NCBI GenBank assembly: GCA_964442655.1
Contig: CAYTZM010000009.1
Span: 8,719 to 72,718 of the forward strand
Source of the DNA: GCA-002727615 sp964442655
GTDB lineage: Bacteria > Pseudomonadota > Alphaproteobacteria > TMED109
DNA: 64,000 bases
Direction of reading: 5' to 3'
Each line of letters starts with the position of its first letter. Position 1 is the first letter of the stretch. A model generated the notes under the pieces. It worked only from the letters and a program-made list of their open reading frames with translations. It was not told where the DNA came from and searched no databases. Both the position numbers and the translations under genes were made by a program. Shown piece by piece: positions 15,948 to 24,690 of this stretch.

Positions 15948-18509
15948 TTGCATAATTCTATAAAATTATTTTTTTTAATTATTTTTATTCTATTTAATAG
16001 AGCGATAGCAGCAGAAGATGTGACGATTAAACTTGAAAAGGGTGATACATTTTATAGTGTTTTCAAGGAATTGAATATAAGTGCCCTAGAATCTAAATCT
16101 TTTATAGAATCATTAAAAAGTAAACTTGATTTAAGGAAAATTCCTGAAGGACAAGAAATTAATTTTTATTATAGTAAAAAAGATAAAAATTTATTAGCAA
16201 TTTCAGTGCCTTTAAAAAAAGGTTTAACATTATTAGCATGGTCAAAAGATAAAAAAATTATTTCTGAAAGGTTAAGTAACTTGATAGCTGTTAGTAGAAT
16301 TAAGGCCATAGTAAATGGTGAAGATTTTAGTCCTCAGCCGGGTAATTATAAATTTATTGTAAAAAAAGGAGATAATATTACTAAAATTTTAACTAATGCT
16401 GGAGTTAGTTTTTCTGAAGTACAAAATATTGTAATGACCATATCTTCAGTTGTTGATTTAAGAAAGTTAAAACCTAATGATGTAGTAGATATTTATTATA
16501 AAGGAAATAAAAAAGATATTTATTTAGAAAAAGTAGAATTATTACTATCTGGGAAGTTAATTTTAGTTAAACGAGATGATTTTGCAGTATTTAGAATTGA
16601 TAACTTAGATAAACCTATTATTAAGGATGATTTTAAAATTAAAGAAAAGAAGGTAGAAAGAGGAGATACAATATTAGGGCAATTAAATTATGCAGGATGG
16701 TCTATAGAAGATGCAAGAAGGGCGGTAGATGCTTTTTCTACTGTATATGATCCTAGAAAAATTGGGGTAGGTTTTTCAATAATTTTTCCTAAGGATATTA
16801 GAGTTAAGATTTTTGCTGTAACAATTTCTAAAAAGTTTGCAGTGTTAGTAACTAAAATAGAAAATAATAGATATTTGGCTAAAAAAATTTCTATCGAATT
16901 AGCCAAAAAAACAGTTTCAAATTTAAAATATGTTCCGGAAAAGAAAAAAGAAGTAAAAAAAATAAAGAAGAAAGAGATTATTGATCAAAAAAAAGATTTT
17001 GATTCTTTGAAATTAAGTGATGAAGAAAATTTATATTTAGAAACGAATTTAATTGAAGGAAGAATAGAAAAAGGAGACTCATTAATTTCTAGGCTTTTAG
17101 CAGCTGGAGAAAAACATAAAAGTATAAATAAAGCTTTAAAAGTTTTAGGTGAATATATGGATCCTAATCTTATAAGGGCTGGGAGTTCAATTATTATCGC
17201 ATTAGGTAATAATCATGAACCTATTCGAGGCTTTTATATAGCAAAGAATAAAGATAAAGGTTTCTTAGTTCAATTAAATAATCAGAATAATTTTATTGTA
17301 GAAAAGCATACAGAAAAAGAAGCTAAAATTATTTTGGCAGAAATGGTAAAGCCAAATTTAATTAAAAGAAAGAAGACTATTCTTGTTTCAGATGAATGGA
17401 AAAAAACCAGTTTGGTTGAACCTTTTAAATATAATGTAAAAATTTTTACTTTTAAAAATGGAGATACTTTATCACATGCTTTTAAAAGTATGAAAATTGC
17501 AGAGAACAAAATGTTTGGTTTCGTCAATAAATTAAAGAATATATTTAATCCTAAAAAGCTTAGAATAGGACAAAAAATTAAAGTGTATGTTAGCAAGGAT
17601 GATAATAACCAAATTATGGGTTTAATTATTAATTTAGATAAAATTAAATCTATTGAAGTTTTTAAAGAAAATAATAATTTTGTATTAAATAAGTATGAAC
17701 AACCTACGATAATAAAAGTTCAAAAATCTTCTGGTGAAATAAGTTCTAGTTTATATTTAGCTGCAAAAGATGTAGGTTTGCCAATTCCTGTATTAATGGA
17801 AATGGTAAAAATTTATTCATATGATGTGGATTTTCAAAGAGAAATTAAAAAAGGTGATGGTTTTGAGGTTTTATATGCCATGCATTATAATAAAGACGAT
17901 GAATTGGTTAGAAATGGTCCTGTTAAAAGTGCTGTGCTTATACTAGGTGGAGAAAGATTGCCTATATATAGGTATGAATATCAGCAAGGGTTTTATGACT
18001 ATTTTGATTTTGAGGGGCGTAGTGTTAGAAAAGCTTTAATGAGGACTCCTTTAGATGGAGCTAGAATTACCTCTAGTTTTGGTAAAAGAAAACATCCAAT
18101 TTTAGGGTATACCAAAATGCATAAAGGTGTAGATTTTGGTGCATCAAGAAATACCCCTGTATATGCTGCTGGAGATGGGATTATAGAATATGCAAATAGA
18201 AATGGGAGTTACGGTAAGTATATTAGAATTCGCCATAACTCAGATTATAAAACAGCCTATGCACATCTCGCTAAATTCGCTAAATTTGTTAAAAAAGGAA
18301 AAAGAGTAAAGCAAGGGGAAGTAATAGGTTATGTAGGCACTACAGGACGGTCTACTGGTCCACATTTGCACTATGAAATAATTTTTAGAGGGAAACAGGT
18401 TAATCCTCTTAAAATTAGAATGCCTAAAGGGTTAAAATTAAAAAATAAAAATTATGAAATGTTTATTGAAGAAAGAAATAGGTTAGATGTGTTATGGAAT
18501 AGTATGTAA
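15948..18509 (+). CDS. M23 family peptidoglycan endopeptidase with five LysM/OapA-like units
   Basis: Secreted or periplasmic murein DD-endopeptidase, 853 residues. The start is TTG with AAAGGAA 5 nt upstream. A signal peptide spans residues 1-21 (cleavage after AIA). Five related units, each with a K/R-x-GD(T/S/N) core, begin near residues 25, 135, 232, 368 and 497. They look like LysM/OapA-type glycan-binding modules. The C-terminal LytM domain (about 690-830) is complete: H725 and D729 in HKGVDF, and H806 and H808 in HLH. Unit 4 (residues 339-476) is about 81% identical to a domain inside the rodZ-like gene at 23374, with 149 bp of DNA fully identical. The five-unit array is long for the family. 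Its likely role is wall remodelling during growth or division. Confidence 0.92.
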   Translation: MHNSIKLFFLIIFILFNRAIAAEDVTIKLEKGDTFYSVFKELNISALESKSFIESLKSKLDLRKIPEGQEINFYYSKKDKNLLAISVPLKKGLTLLAWSKDKKIISERLSNLIAVSRIKAIVNGEDFSPQPGNYKFIVKKGDNITKILTNAGVSFSEVQNIVMTISSVVDLRKLKPNDVVDIYYKGNKKDIYLEKVELLLSGKLILVKRDDFAVFRIDNLDKPIIKDDFKIKEKKVERGDTILGQLNYAGWSIEDARRAVDAFSTVYDPRKIGVGFSIIFPKDIRVKIFAVTISKKFAVLVTKIENNRYLAKKISIELAKKTVSNLKYVPEKKKEVKKIKKKEIIDQKKDFDSLKLSDEENLYLETNLIEGRIEKGDSLISRLLAAGEKHKSINKALKVLGEYMDPNLIRAGSSIIIALGNNHEPIRGFYIAKNKDKGFLVQLNNQNNFIVEKHTEKEAKIILAEMVKPNLIKRKKTILVSDEWKKTSLVEPFKYNVKIFTFKNGDTLSHAFKSMKIAENKMFGFVNKLKNIFNPKKLRIGQKIKVYVSKDDNNQIMGLIINLDKIKSIEVFKENNNFVLNKYEQPTIIKVQKSSGEISSSLYLAAKDVGLPIPVLMEMVKIYSYDVDFQREIKKGDGFEVLYAMHYNKDDELVRNGPVKSAVLILGGERLPIYRYEYQQGFYDYFDFEGRSVRKALMRTPLDGARITSSFGKRKHPILGYTKMHKGVDFGASRNTPVYAAGDGIIEYANRNGSYGKYIRIRHNSDYKTAYAHLAKFAKFVKKGKRVKQGEVIGYVGTTGRSTGPHLHYEIIFRGKQVNPLKIRMPKGLKLKNKNYEMFIEERNRLDVLWNSM
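17187..17335 (+). repeat. 149-bp perfect inverted match to the rodZ gene (copy A)
   Basis: These 149 bases, encoding residues 414-463 of the M23 peptidase, match 23741-23889 on the opposite strand without a mismatch, read base by base. They sit inside a longer homologous block (16962-17375), 138 codons with no gap. Just upstream, protein identity in that block drops to 51 of 75 positions and synonymous changes are frequent. The abrupt step from about 80% DNA similarity to 100% marks a conversion-tract edge. Confidence 0.95.
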
Positions 18510-18566
18510 TAATATAATAAAGATTGTTCTCTTTTTTTTATAATTTTATCATACTTATTTCTTATT

Positions 18567-18893
18567 TTAAATTTTTGAAGATTCGTTTGGTTGTTCTTTA
18601 TTTTGAATTTCGATAATGTCTTTTTGTTTTTGAATATTTTTCCCATTTAATGAAGTTTTATGGACTCTATGAAAATGTTCAGCATGTTGAAAATAATATT
18701 CTGCTGATATTATATCTCCAGAAGATAAAGCATCTCTAGCTAAAGATTGATATTTTTCCTGAACCTGAATTGGGTTTCCTTTAATTTTATTTTCTTTGCC
18801 ATTACCATCAAAGCCATTATTAGGAACTTTATGATTTCTTTTTGATCCATTGTTTTTACTTTTATGTCTTCTGGGAGTATTTGATCCCCTCAT
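18567..18893 (-). CDS. DUF4167 family protein
   Basis: 108-residue basic protein. The N-terminus is rich in Arg, Lys and Asn (MRGSNTPRRHKSKNNG), and the core 'IQVQEKYQSLARDALSSGD' followed by AEYYFQHAEHFHR (about 44-77) is the DUF4167 signature found throughout alphaproteobacteria, normally next to prmC and prfA as here. The basic tail suggests nucleic-acid binding, but the function is unknown. AAAGGAAA precedes the ATG. It lies 183 bp downstream of prmC, the largest gap in the window, so it may have its own promoter. It converges on the M23 gene with a 57-bp spacer lacking a strong hairpin. Confidence 0.85.
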   Translation of the reverse strand: MRGSNTPRRHKSKNNGSKRNHKVPNNGFDGNGKENKIKGNPIQVQEKYQSLARDALSSGDIISAEYYFQHAEHFHRVHKTSLNGKNIQKQKDIIEIQNKEQPNESSKI

Positions 18894-18929
18894 ATTATTT
18901 CCTTTATATATTTATGATTTCTAAAAATA

Positions 18930-18954
18930 CTAAATAATAATTAATATTATTTAG
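18930..18954. promoter_or_regulatory. AT-only hairpin/palindrome between prmC and DUF4167
   Basis: Two perfect 10-base arms, CTAAATAATA and TATTATTTAG, flank a 5-nt loop (ATTAA). The element sits 37 bp upstream of the DUF4167 start in the 183-bp gap after prmC. It could be an operator or a weak stem with no U-tract. The remainder of the gap (18955-19076) shows no gene, tRNA or other clear signal. Confidence 0.3.
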
Positions 18955-19076
18955 AAATTTAGTTTCCAAGAAAATTTAATTAGACTTTAATTTATATTAA
19001 AATCTTATGAACTCTTATTCTAGCCATATAAAAATATATGCCAAGTATTTTTTTTAAATTTTATTAAAATAATTTT

Positions 19077-19922
19077 TTATATTGCTTGAGCTAATACAAT
19101 CCTATCATATTTAGAAAAATCTTTAATAACTTTATTAATTTTAAAATTATTCATTTTTATTAATTGTAGGGCTTCTTTTGATTGGTCGTATCCAATTTCG
19201 AATAATGCAGATCCATTTGATTTTATGCATTTTCTTGCTGAAGGTAATAATTTAGTAAGGCATTCTAAACCGTTTTTTCCTCCATCTAAAGCGATATGAG
19301 GTTCAAAGTTAATAACATCTTTATTTAAATTTTTTATATCATCTGATCTTATATAAGGAGGATTGCAAACTAATAAATCAAAATAATTAGATTTTAGTGA
19401 TTCTGCCCAATTAGTATTAATTAAATTACATCTATTATGTAATTTAAAATTATTTATATTTTTTTTAGCTATTTTTAATGCATTTATAGATATATCTGTT
19501 CCTATTCCATAAGATTTTGGAAGGTTAAGAAGTAATGATAATAATATTGCTCCCGAGCCTATACCTATGTCTAAGATTTGCAATTTTTTATTTTTATTTA
19601 TAATATTTAAAGTGGTATCTATTATATGTTCAGTTTCTGGCCTAGGTATTAAAACATTTTTATCAACATAAAATTCGGATTTATAAAAGTTTTTAGAGTT
19701 TATAATATATGCAATTGGTTTTTTTTTTGCTCGTTTTTTAAATAGTGATAAAATGTATGTGTATTCATGATAATTAATTTCTTTATTAGGATTTAAAAAA
19801 ATTTCATGATGTTTTATTTTTATTACATGTTTTATAATAATTATTGTTTCTCTATTAGCATTTTTGATATTCGATTTTTTAAGAATATTTTGACCTTGAT
19901 TTATTAATTCAGATAATTTCAT
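19077..19922 (-). CDS. prmC: Peptide chain release factor N5-glutamine methyltransferase
   Basis: Methylates the Gln of the GGQ motif in release factors; 281 residues. An N-terminal helical domain is followed by a Rossmann methyltransferase: LIPRPETE, the SAM motif ILDIGIGSGAILLSLL (about 118-133), and the catalytic NPPYI motif. It is placed 6 bp after prfA, whose product is its substrate. The C-terminus is somewhat diverged but keeps the ALFEIGYDQ strand. It is part of the lysC-to-DUF4167 minus-strand run. No anomaly. Confidence 0.93.
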   Translation of the reverse strand: MKLSELINQGQNILKKSNIKNANRETIIIIKHVIKIKHHEIFLNPNKEINYHEYTYILSLFKKRAKKKPIAYIINSKNFYKSEFYVDKNVLIPRPETEHIIDTTLNIINKNKKLQILDIGIGSGAILLSLLLNLPKSYGIGTDISINALKIAKKNINNFKLHNRCNLINTNWAESLKSNYFDLLVCNPPYIRSDDIKNLNKDVINFEPHIALDGGKNGLECLTKLLPSARKCIKSNGSALFEIGYDQSKEALQLIKMNNFKINKVIKDFSKYDRIVLAQAI

Positions 19923-19928
19923 CTTGAA

Positions 19929-21017
19929 TTAATTTTTTTCGGTATATTGTGTTAATCTATCACTTTCATCTTGTGCTAATAGAACATTGATAATTTCATT
20001 AAGTCTTGTGCCATCTAATATTTCTTCCATTCTATTTAAAGATAATTGTATACGATGGTCTGTAATACGATCTTGTGGAAAATTGTAAGTTCTTATTCTT
20101 TCAGATCTATCCCCAGATCCTACAAGAGATTTTCTTTGTTTACTTATTTCATTTTCTCTAGATTTTTTTTCAATATTATATAATTTAGACCTTAACATTT
20201 CTAAAGCTTTGGCTTTATTTTTGTGTTGAGACTTATCATCTTGACATTGAGTGACTGTACCACTTGGAATGTGAGTGATTCTAACAGCGCTATCAGTTTT
20301 ATTAACATGTTGTCCTCCTGCACCTTGAGAACGGTAAGTATCTATTCTTAAATCACTACTTTTTAATTCAATATCCACTTCTTCAACTACTGGTAATATA
20401 GCCACAGTGGCAGCGGAGGTGTGTATTCTTCCTTGAGTTTCTGTAGAAGGTATCCTTTGTACACGATGTACACCGCTTTCAAATTTTAACTTACCATAAA
20501 CATTATTTCCTGAAATTTTTGCTGACGCTTCTTTTACACCTCCAATATCATTTTCAGAAAGGGTTAATATTTCCAGATCCCAATTTTCAGCTTCAGAATA
20601 TTTAACATACATTCTTAATAAATTACTGCCAAATAATGCTGCTTCATCTCCGCCAGTTCCCGCTCTAATTTCTATTATTGCATCTCTATTATCATCGGGG
20701 TCTTTTGGTATAAGAAGTTTTTGTGTTTTTTCAGTTAAAATATTGAGGTTAGTTTTTAAATTTTGTAATTCAGTTAGTGCCTCTTGTTTAATTGCGTGTT
20801 CTAATTTTTCTTCTGCAAGGATTTCATTGACATCATTAATTTCTTTTTCACAAGCTTTAAGGGAGTTAATTGATTCTACTATAGGAGATAGTTCAGCATG
20901 CTCTTTGGAAAGCTTAAGTCTTATATTTGCATCAATAGAACTATCTAATAGTTTATTTTCAATTTCTAAATATTTATTTTGTATTTCTTCAAGTCTATTT
21001 TCAAGAATAGGTATCAT
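19929..21017 (-). CDS. prfA: Peptide chain release factor 1
   Basis: Class I release factor for UAA/UAG, 362 residues. The GGQ loop is in SQGAGGQHVNK, and the stop-codon-reading PxT-type region is in RIPSTETQGR. The conserved AGTGGDEAALF and RSERIRTYNFPQDRITDHR blocks are present. The coding order hisS-prfA-prmC has gaps of 2 and 6 bp, so they are co-translated. Full length with no anomaly. Confidence 0.96.
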   Translation of the reverse strand: MIPILENRLEEIQNKYLEIENKLLDSSIDANIRLKLSKEHAELSPIVESINSLKACEKEINDVNEILAEEKLEHAIKQEALTELQNLKTNLNILTEKTQKLLIPKDPDDNRDAIIEIRAGTGGDEAALFGSNLLRMYVKYSEAENWDLEILTLSENDIGGVKEASAKISGNNVYGKLKFESGVHRVQRIPSTETQGRIHTSAATVAILPVVEEVDIELKSSDLRIDTYRSQGAGGQHVNKTDSAVRITHIPSGTVTQCQDDKSQHKNKAKALEMLRSKLYNIEKKSRENEISKQRKSLVGSGDRSERIRTYNFPQDRITDHRIQLSLNRMEEILDGTRLNEIINVLLAQDESDRLTQYTEKN

Positions 21018-21019
21018 AA

Positions 21020-22270
21020 TTATTTCGATATTTTTTTTATATAATTTATAACTTGATCTAATTTTATGTTTTTTTGATCATTTTTCTTTAGATCTTTAAT
21101 AATTGCTATATTATTTTTTAACTCGTTATCTCCAATTATTAATGCATAATTAGATGAAGCTTTATTTGCATTTTGTAATCTTTTCTTAATGTTTCCTGAA
21201 AAGGCCATATTAACTATAATTTTTTCTTTTCTTAATTCCTCTGATATTTGTATACAATATTTTAGACTGTCGTCTCCTAAAGGGATTATAGAGATATTAT
21301 TTGGTACTATATTTTTTAAATTGAATAAAATATTTATTCTTTCTATACCTGCAGCCCACCCAATTCCAGGAAGGTCTGGCCCTCCCATTTGTTTCATTAA
21401 GCCATCATATCTTCCGCCGGCTATAATTGCTCCTTGAGATCCTAAATTATTACTAACAAATTCAAAAGTTGTATTATTATAATAATCAAGCCCTCTAACT
21501 AATTTTGGATTTTCGATGTATGGAATGTTAAGACTTTTAAGTATGTTTAAGATGTTATTGAAATTATTTTTAGATTCATTATTTAAATAATCTGTAATAA
21601 TAGGTGCATTAACCAGTAATTGAATATCCTCCTCATTTTTAGAGTCCAATATTCTTAAAGGATTTTTGTCAAACCTCTTCAAACTATCTGATGAAAGTTT
21701 ATTTTTATAGACTTTCAAATAAGAAATAAGGTCTTTAATATATTTTTTTCTATCTTCTGTGCTTCCTAAACTATTTATGTTGAGAGTAATTTCATCATCA
21801 ATTTTTAATTCAGTAAGTAATCTTTTAGCACATGTTATAACCTCTATATCTGCTAGTTCTTCTTTGCTTCCTACTAATTCAACACCTATTTGGTGAAATT
21901 GTCTTAATCTTCCTTTTTGAGGTCGTTCATATCTAAACATAGGGCCATTATAAAAAGCTTTAAATGGCATTTGATGTGTTAATCCATTTGATATTATTGC
22001 TCTAATTATTCCTGCGGTACCTTCTGGTCTAAGTGTAATGCTTTCATTTCCTTTGTCAGTAAAAGTATACATTTCTTTTGTTACTATGTCAGAAGTATCT
22101 CCTAAGGTTTTTTGAAATATCTCTGAAAACTCAAATATAGGGGTAGACATGGCTTCAAAACCATATCTAACGCATATTTTTTCAGCTAATGATACGATGT
22201 AATTGTATCGATGCATGCTATCTTTTAAATGATCGTGAGTGCCTCTAACAGGTTGTAATTTTTTAGACAT
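21020..22270 (-). CDS. hisS: Histidine--tRNA ligase
   Basis: Class II aminoacyl-tRNA synthetase, 416 residues. Motif 2 is in FRYERPQKGRLRQFHQ, the TLRPEGTAG block and the histidine-specific LVRGLDYYN are present, and motif 3 lies in GRYDGLM to GIGWAAGIER. The C-terminal anticodon-binding domain follows (about 325-416) and is rich in Asn and Lys. Its ATG overlaps the end of ispG by 8 bp; prfA follows after 2 bp. Secure. Confidence 0.96.
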   Translation of the reverse strand: MSKKLQPVRGTHDHLKDSMHRYNYIVSLAEKICVRYGFEAMSTPIFEFSEIFQKTLGDTSDIVTKEMYTFTDKGNESITLRPEGTAGIIRAIISNGLTHQMPFKAFYNGPMFRYERPQKGRLRQFHQIGVELVGSKEELADIEVITCAKRLLTELKIDDEITLNINSLGSTEDRKKYIKDLISYLKVYKNKLSSDSLKRFDKNPLRILDSKNEEDIQLLVNAPIITDYLNNESKNNFNNILNILKSLNIPYIENPKLVRGLDYYNNTTFEFVSNNLGSQGAIIAGGRYDGLMKQMGGPDLPGIGWAAGIERINILFNLKNIVPNNISIIPLGDDSLKYCIQISEELRKEKIIVNMAFSGNIKKRLQNANKASSNYALIIGDNELKNNIAIIKDLKKNDQKNIKLDQVINYIKKISK

Positions 22271-23363
22271 TTTGTTTCAACTTTTTTGCATAATTTTCAA
22301 CCAATTCTATTACATGGCTTATAAAATCTTTTTGTTTCATCCTATGATATTTCTCGCCATCTAAATATACTTGATGAAAAGTATTTCCACCACCAGTTAT
22401 TCCAATATTAGTATGACGGGCTTCACCAGGACCATTAACTACACATCCAATAATTGAAAGAGATATAGGTTCTTTAATGTGATCTAGTTTTTGCTCTATA
22501 ATTTTTACTGTGTCAATTACATCAAAATTTTGTCTTGCGCATGAGGGGCAAGAAATGATTGTAACTCCTTTATTTCTTATTCCTAGAGATTTTAGAATAT
22601 TAAATGCTGTTTTTACTTCTTCTATAGGGTCAGCAGATAAGGAAACACGAATCGTGTCTCCTATACCGGACCATAAGAGTTTTCCTAAACCAATAGATGA
22701 TTGAATAGTGCCATATTTTAAGCTTCCTGCTTCTGTTATGCCAATATGTAAAGGATAATCACATATTTTGGATAATCCTTCATATGCCAAAACTGTTAGA
22801 AATATATCTGATGCTTTTACACTTATTTTAAAGTTAGTAAAATTATTATCTTCTAAAATTTTAATTCCATTTTGTGCGCTTTCTATCAAAGCTTCAGGAC
22901 AAGGAGATTTATACTTGCTTAATAATTTTTTTTCTAAAGAGCCAGCATTAACCCCAATTCGCATAGAGCAATTATTATTTTTAGCAGCATCAATGACAGA
23001 CTTAATTCTTTCGTTTGATCCAATATTTCCAGGGTTTAGTCTTAGGCATGCAGCCCCTGCTTCAGCAGCTTCAATAGCTCTTTTATAATGGAAATGAATA
23101 TCTGCTACTATAGGTAAAGAAACGTTTTTTATTATAGTTTTAAGAGCTTTAGTTGATTCTTCATCAGGGCAAGAAATTCTTACTATATCTGCTCCAGCAT
23201 CTGATATTTTATTTACTTGTTCAATTGTTTTTTTTATTTCTGTTGTAGGTGTATTTGTCATGGATTGAACACTTATAGGATTATTTCCTCCTACAGCAAC
23301 GTTGCCTACCATAATTGTTTTAGTTATTTTTCTTTTAATTTTTCGGTAAGGACGTAAGGTCAT
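22263..23363 (-). CDS. ispG: 4-hydroxy-3-methylbut-2-en-1-yl diphosphate synthase (flavodoxin)
   Basis: Iron-sulfur enzyme of the non-mevalonate isoprenoid pathway, 366 residues. The TIM-barrel N-domain starts with VGGNNPISVQSMTNT and keeps ADIVRISCPDEES and LRLNPGNIG. The C-domain [4Fe-4S] ligands are in ISCPSCAR and IGCVVNGPGEA, ending in the GEKY block. It sits 10 bp after the rodZ-like gene and overlaps hisS by 8 bp. The rodZ-ispG-hisS order is a widespread proteobacterial arrangement. Secure. Confidence 0.96.
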   Translation of the reverse strand: MTLRPYRKIKRKITKTIMVGNVAVGGNNPISVQSMTNTPTTEIKKTIEQVNKISDAGADIVRISCPDEESTKALKTIIKNVSLPIVADIHFHYKRAIEAAEAGAACLRLNPGNIGSNERIKSVIDAAKNNNCSMRIGVNAGSLEKKLLSKYKSPCPEALIESAQNGIKILEDNNFTNFKISVKASDIFLTVLAYEGLSKICDYPLHIGITEAGSLKYGTIQSSIGLGKLLWSGIGDTIRVSLSADPIEEVKTAFNILKSLGIRNKGVTIISCPSCARQNFDVIDTVKIIEQKLDHIKEPISLSIIGCVVNGPGEARHTNIGITGGGNTFHQVYLDGEKYHRMKQKDFISHVIELVENYAKKLKQNV

Positions 23364-23373
23364 TTATATTCCT

Positions 23374-24672
23374 TTAATTAAGTAATTTTATTAAGTTTTC
23401 ATAATCTAGTGAAATATCTCTTTTTACCTCACCATTTTTACCAATATTTTTTATAGTTTTATTATTTATTACTATAATAATACCTCCTGCATTTCCAGTC
23501 ACTAGTTTAAGCCCCTTTTCATATGATAATTCTATTTCTTCATCTTTTTTAATAATTTTACTAAGTATAGTTTTAGTTTTATTATTTTGAATTTCTATCC
23601 ATGAATCATCTAAAGCAATTATCTTAATTAATTTTATATTTTTTGTTATTACTTGTTTATCATTATTTATAATTACTTGATTGAAGTTGGTATCAACAAT
23701 TTTCTTTCTTTTAATTAAATTTGACTTTACCATTTTTGCTAAAATAATTTTAGCTTCTTTTTCTGTATGCTTTTCTACAATAAAATTATTCTGATTATTT
23801 AATTGAACTAAGAAACCTTTATCTTTATTCTTTGCTATATAAAAGCCTCGAATAGGTTCATGATTATTACCTAATGCGATAATAATTGAGCTGCCAGCTC
23901 CAATAATATTTGGATCCATATGCTTTTCAAGACTTGTCAAAGCTTTATTTATATTTATGTATTTTTCTCCTACTGCTAAAAGTTTAGATATTAAAGTTTC
24001 CCCTTTATTTATTTTTCCCTCAATTAAGCTCGTTTCTATATACAAATTTTCTTCAGTACTTAATTCAGAAGAATCAAAATCTTTTTTTTCATCAATAACT
24101 TCTTTCTTTCTTATTATTATTTTTTCTTTTTTCTTTTCATTCTTATTTGTAATTACTTGTTCAACATTAATGTCTAAGTCTGTATTATTTTCTATTTTAT
24201 GATTGCTATCATTTATATAATTATTGGTATTTTTTGTTAAAATATTTTTATTTGAAAAATTCTTCCAGATAATAATTATAGATACACTAGTTATTAGACA
24301 TAATATAGTTATTAAAAGATTAGAAAATTTAAACTTTATAAAAATATTAATTTTATTAAATATATTATTTTTATTTTTTGTAGTAGTAATTTTAGTTTGA
24401 TTTTTTTCTACATTATCAAAAAATATTTTTGAATCTATGTTTAACCATTTTAGGTAGGATCTGATATGTCCTAAATTAAACACATTATATTCTATTTCTT
24501 TTAAATTTCCATTTTCTAAGTGTGTAATTAAATTTAGATTAATATTTAGAAGTTTAGAAACCTGTTCCTTTGAAGTTTTTCTTGATTCTCTAGAAGAAAT
24601 TATATTTTCTTTTATTTGTATAAGAATATCTTCATTTTGAAAATTTAAAAAATTATCATTTTTATTATTCAT
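23374..24672 (-). CDS. rodZ: RodZ-like cytoskeletal protein with an inserted M23-derived LysM/OapA-like domain
   Basis: 432 residues in the usual rodZ position between lysC and ispG. In order: a cytoplasmic helix-turn-helix like that of RodZ (about 15-92, SRESRKTSKEQVSKLL and LGHIRSYLKWL), one membrane helix (about 114-137), a linker, an extra domain (187-324), and the periplasmic RodZ C-domain/DUF4115 (about 340-425, DDSWIEIQ). RodZ links MreB to the elongasome. The extra domain is not usual in RodZ: it matches residues 339-476 of the M23 endopeptidase at 15948-18509 (112 of 138 identical, no gaps), partly with identical DNA. This RodZ may therefore also bind septal or sidewall glycan. Full frame, no break. 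Confidence 0.85.
   Translation of the reverse strand: MNNKNDNFLNFQNEDILIQIKENIISSRESRKTSKEQVSKLLNINLNLITHLENGNLKEIEYNVFNLGHIRSYLKWLNIDSKIFFDNVEKNQTKITTTKNKNNIFNKINIFIKFKFSNLLITILCLITSVSIIIIWKNFSNKNILTKNTNNYINDSNHKIENNTDLDINVEQVITNKNEKKKEKIIIRKKEVIDEKKDFDSSELSTEENLYIETSLIEGKINKGETLISKLLAVGEKYININKALTSLEKHMDPNIIGAGSSIIIALGNNHEPIRGFYIAKNKDKGFLVQLNNQNNFIVEKHTEKEAKIILAKMVKSNLIKRKKIVDTNFNQVIINNDKQVITKNIKLIKIIALDDSWIEIQNNKTKTILSKIIKKDEEIELSYEKGLKLVTGNAGGIIIVINNKTIKNIGKNGEVKRDISLDYENLIKLLN
23741..23889 (-). repeat. 149-bp perfect inverted match to the M23 peptidase gene (copy B)
   Basis: Reverse complement is identical to 17187-17335 over all 149 bases. Both copies are coding and in the same phase in their genes; here they encode RodZ residues 262-311. 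The first mismatch on the downstream side is A here against G at 17336; on the upstream side it is C against T. The longer homologous block here spans 23701-24114. Confidence 0.95.
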
Positions 24673-24690
24673 AAATATTGTATCTGCATA

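Noticed and set aside
18452..18646. 64-codon minus-strand frame spanning the M23/DUF4167 junction
   Set aside because: It overlaps the ends of two well supported genes in another frame and is only Lys/Asn-rich low-complexity sequence.
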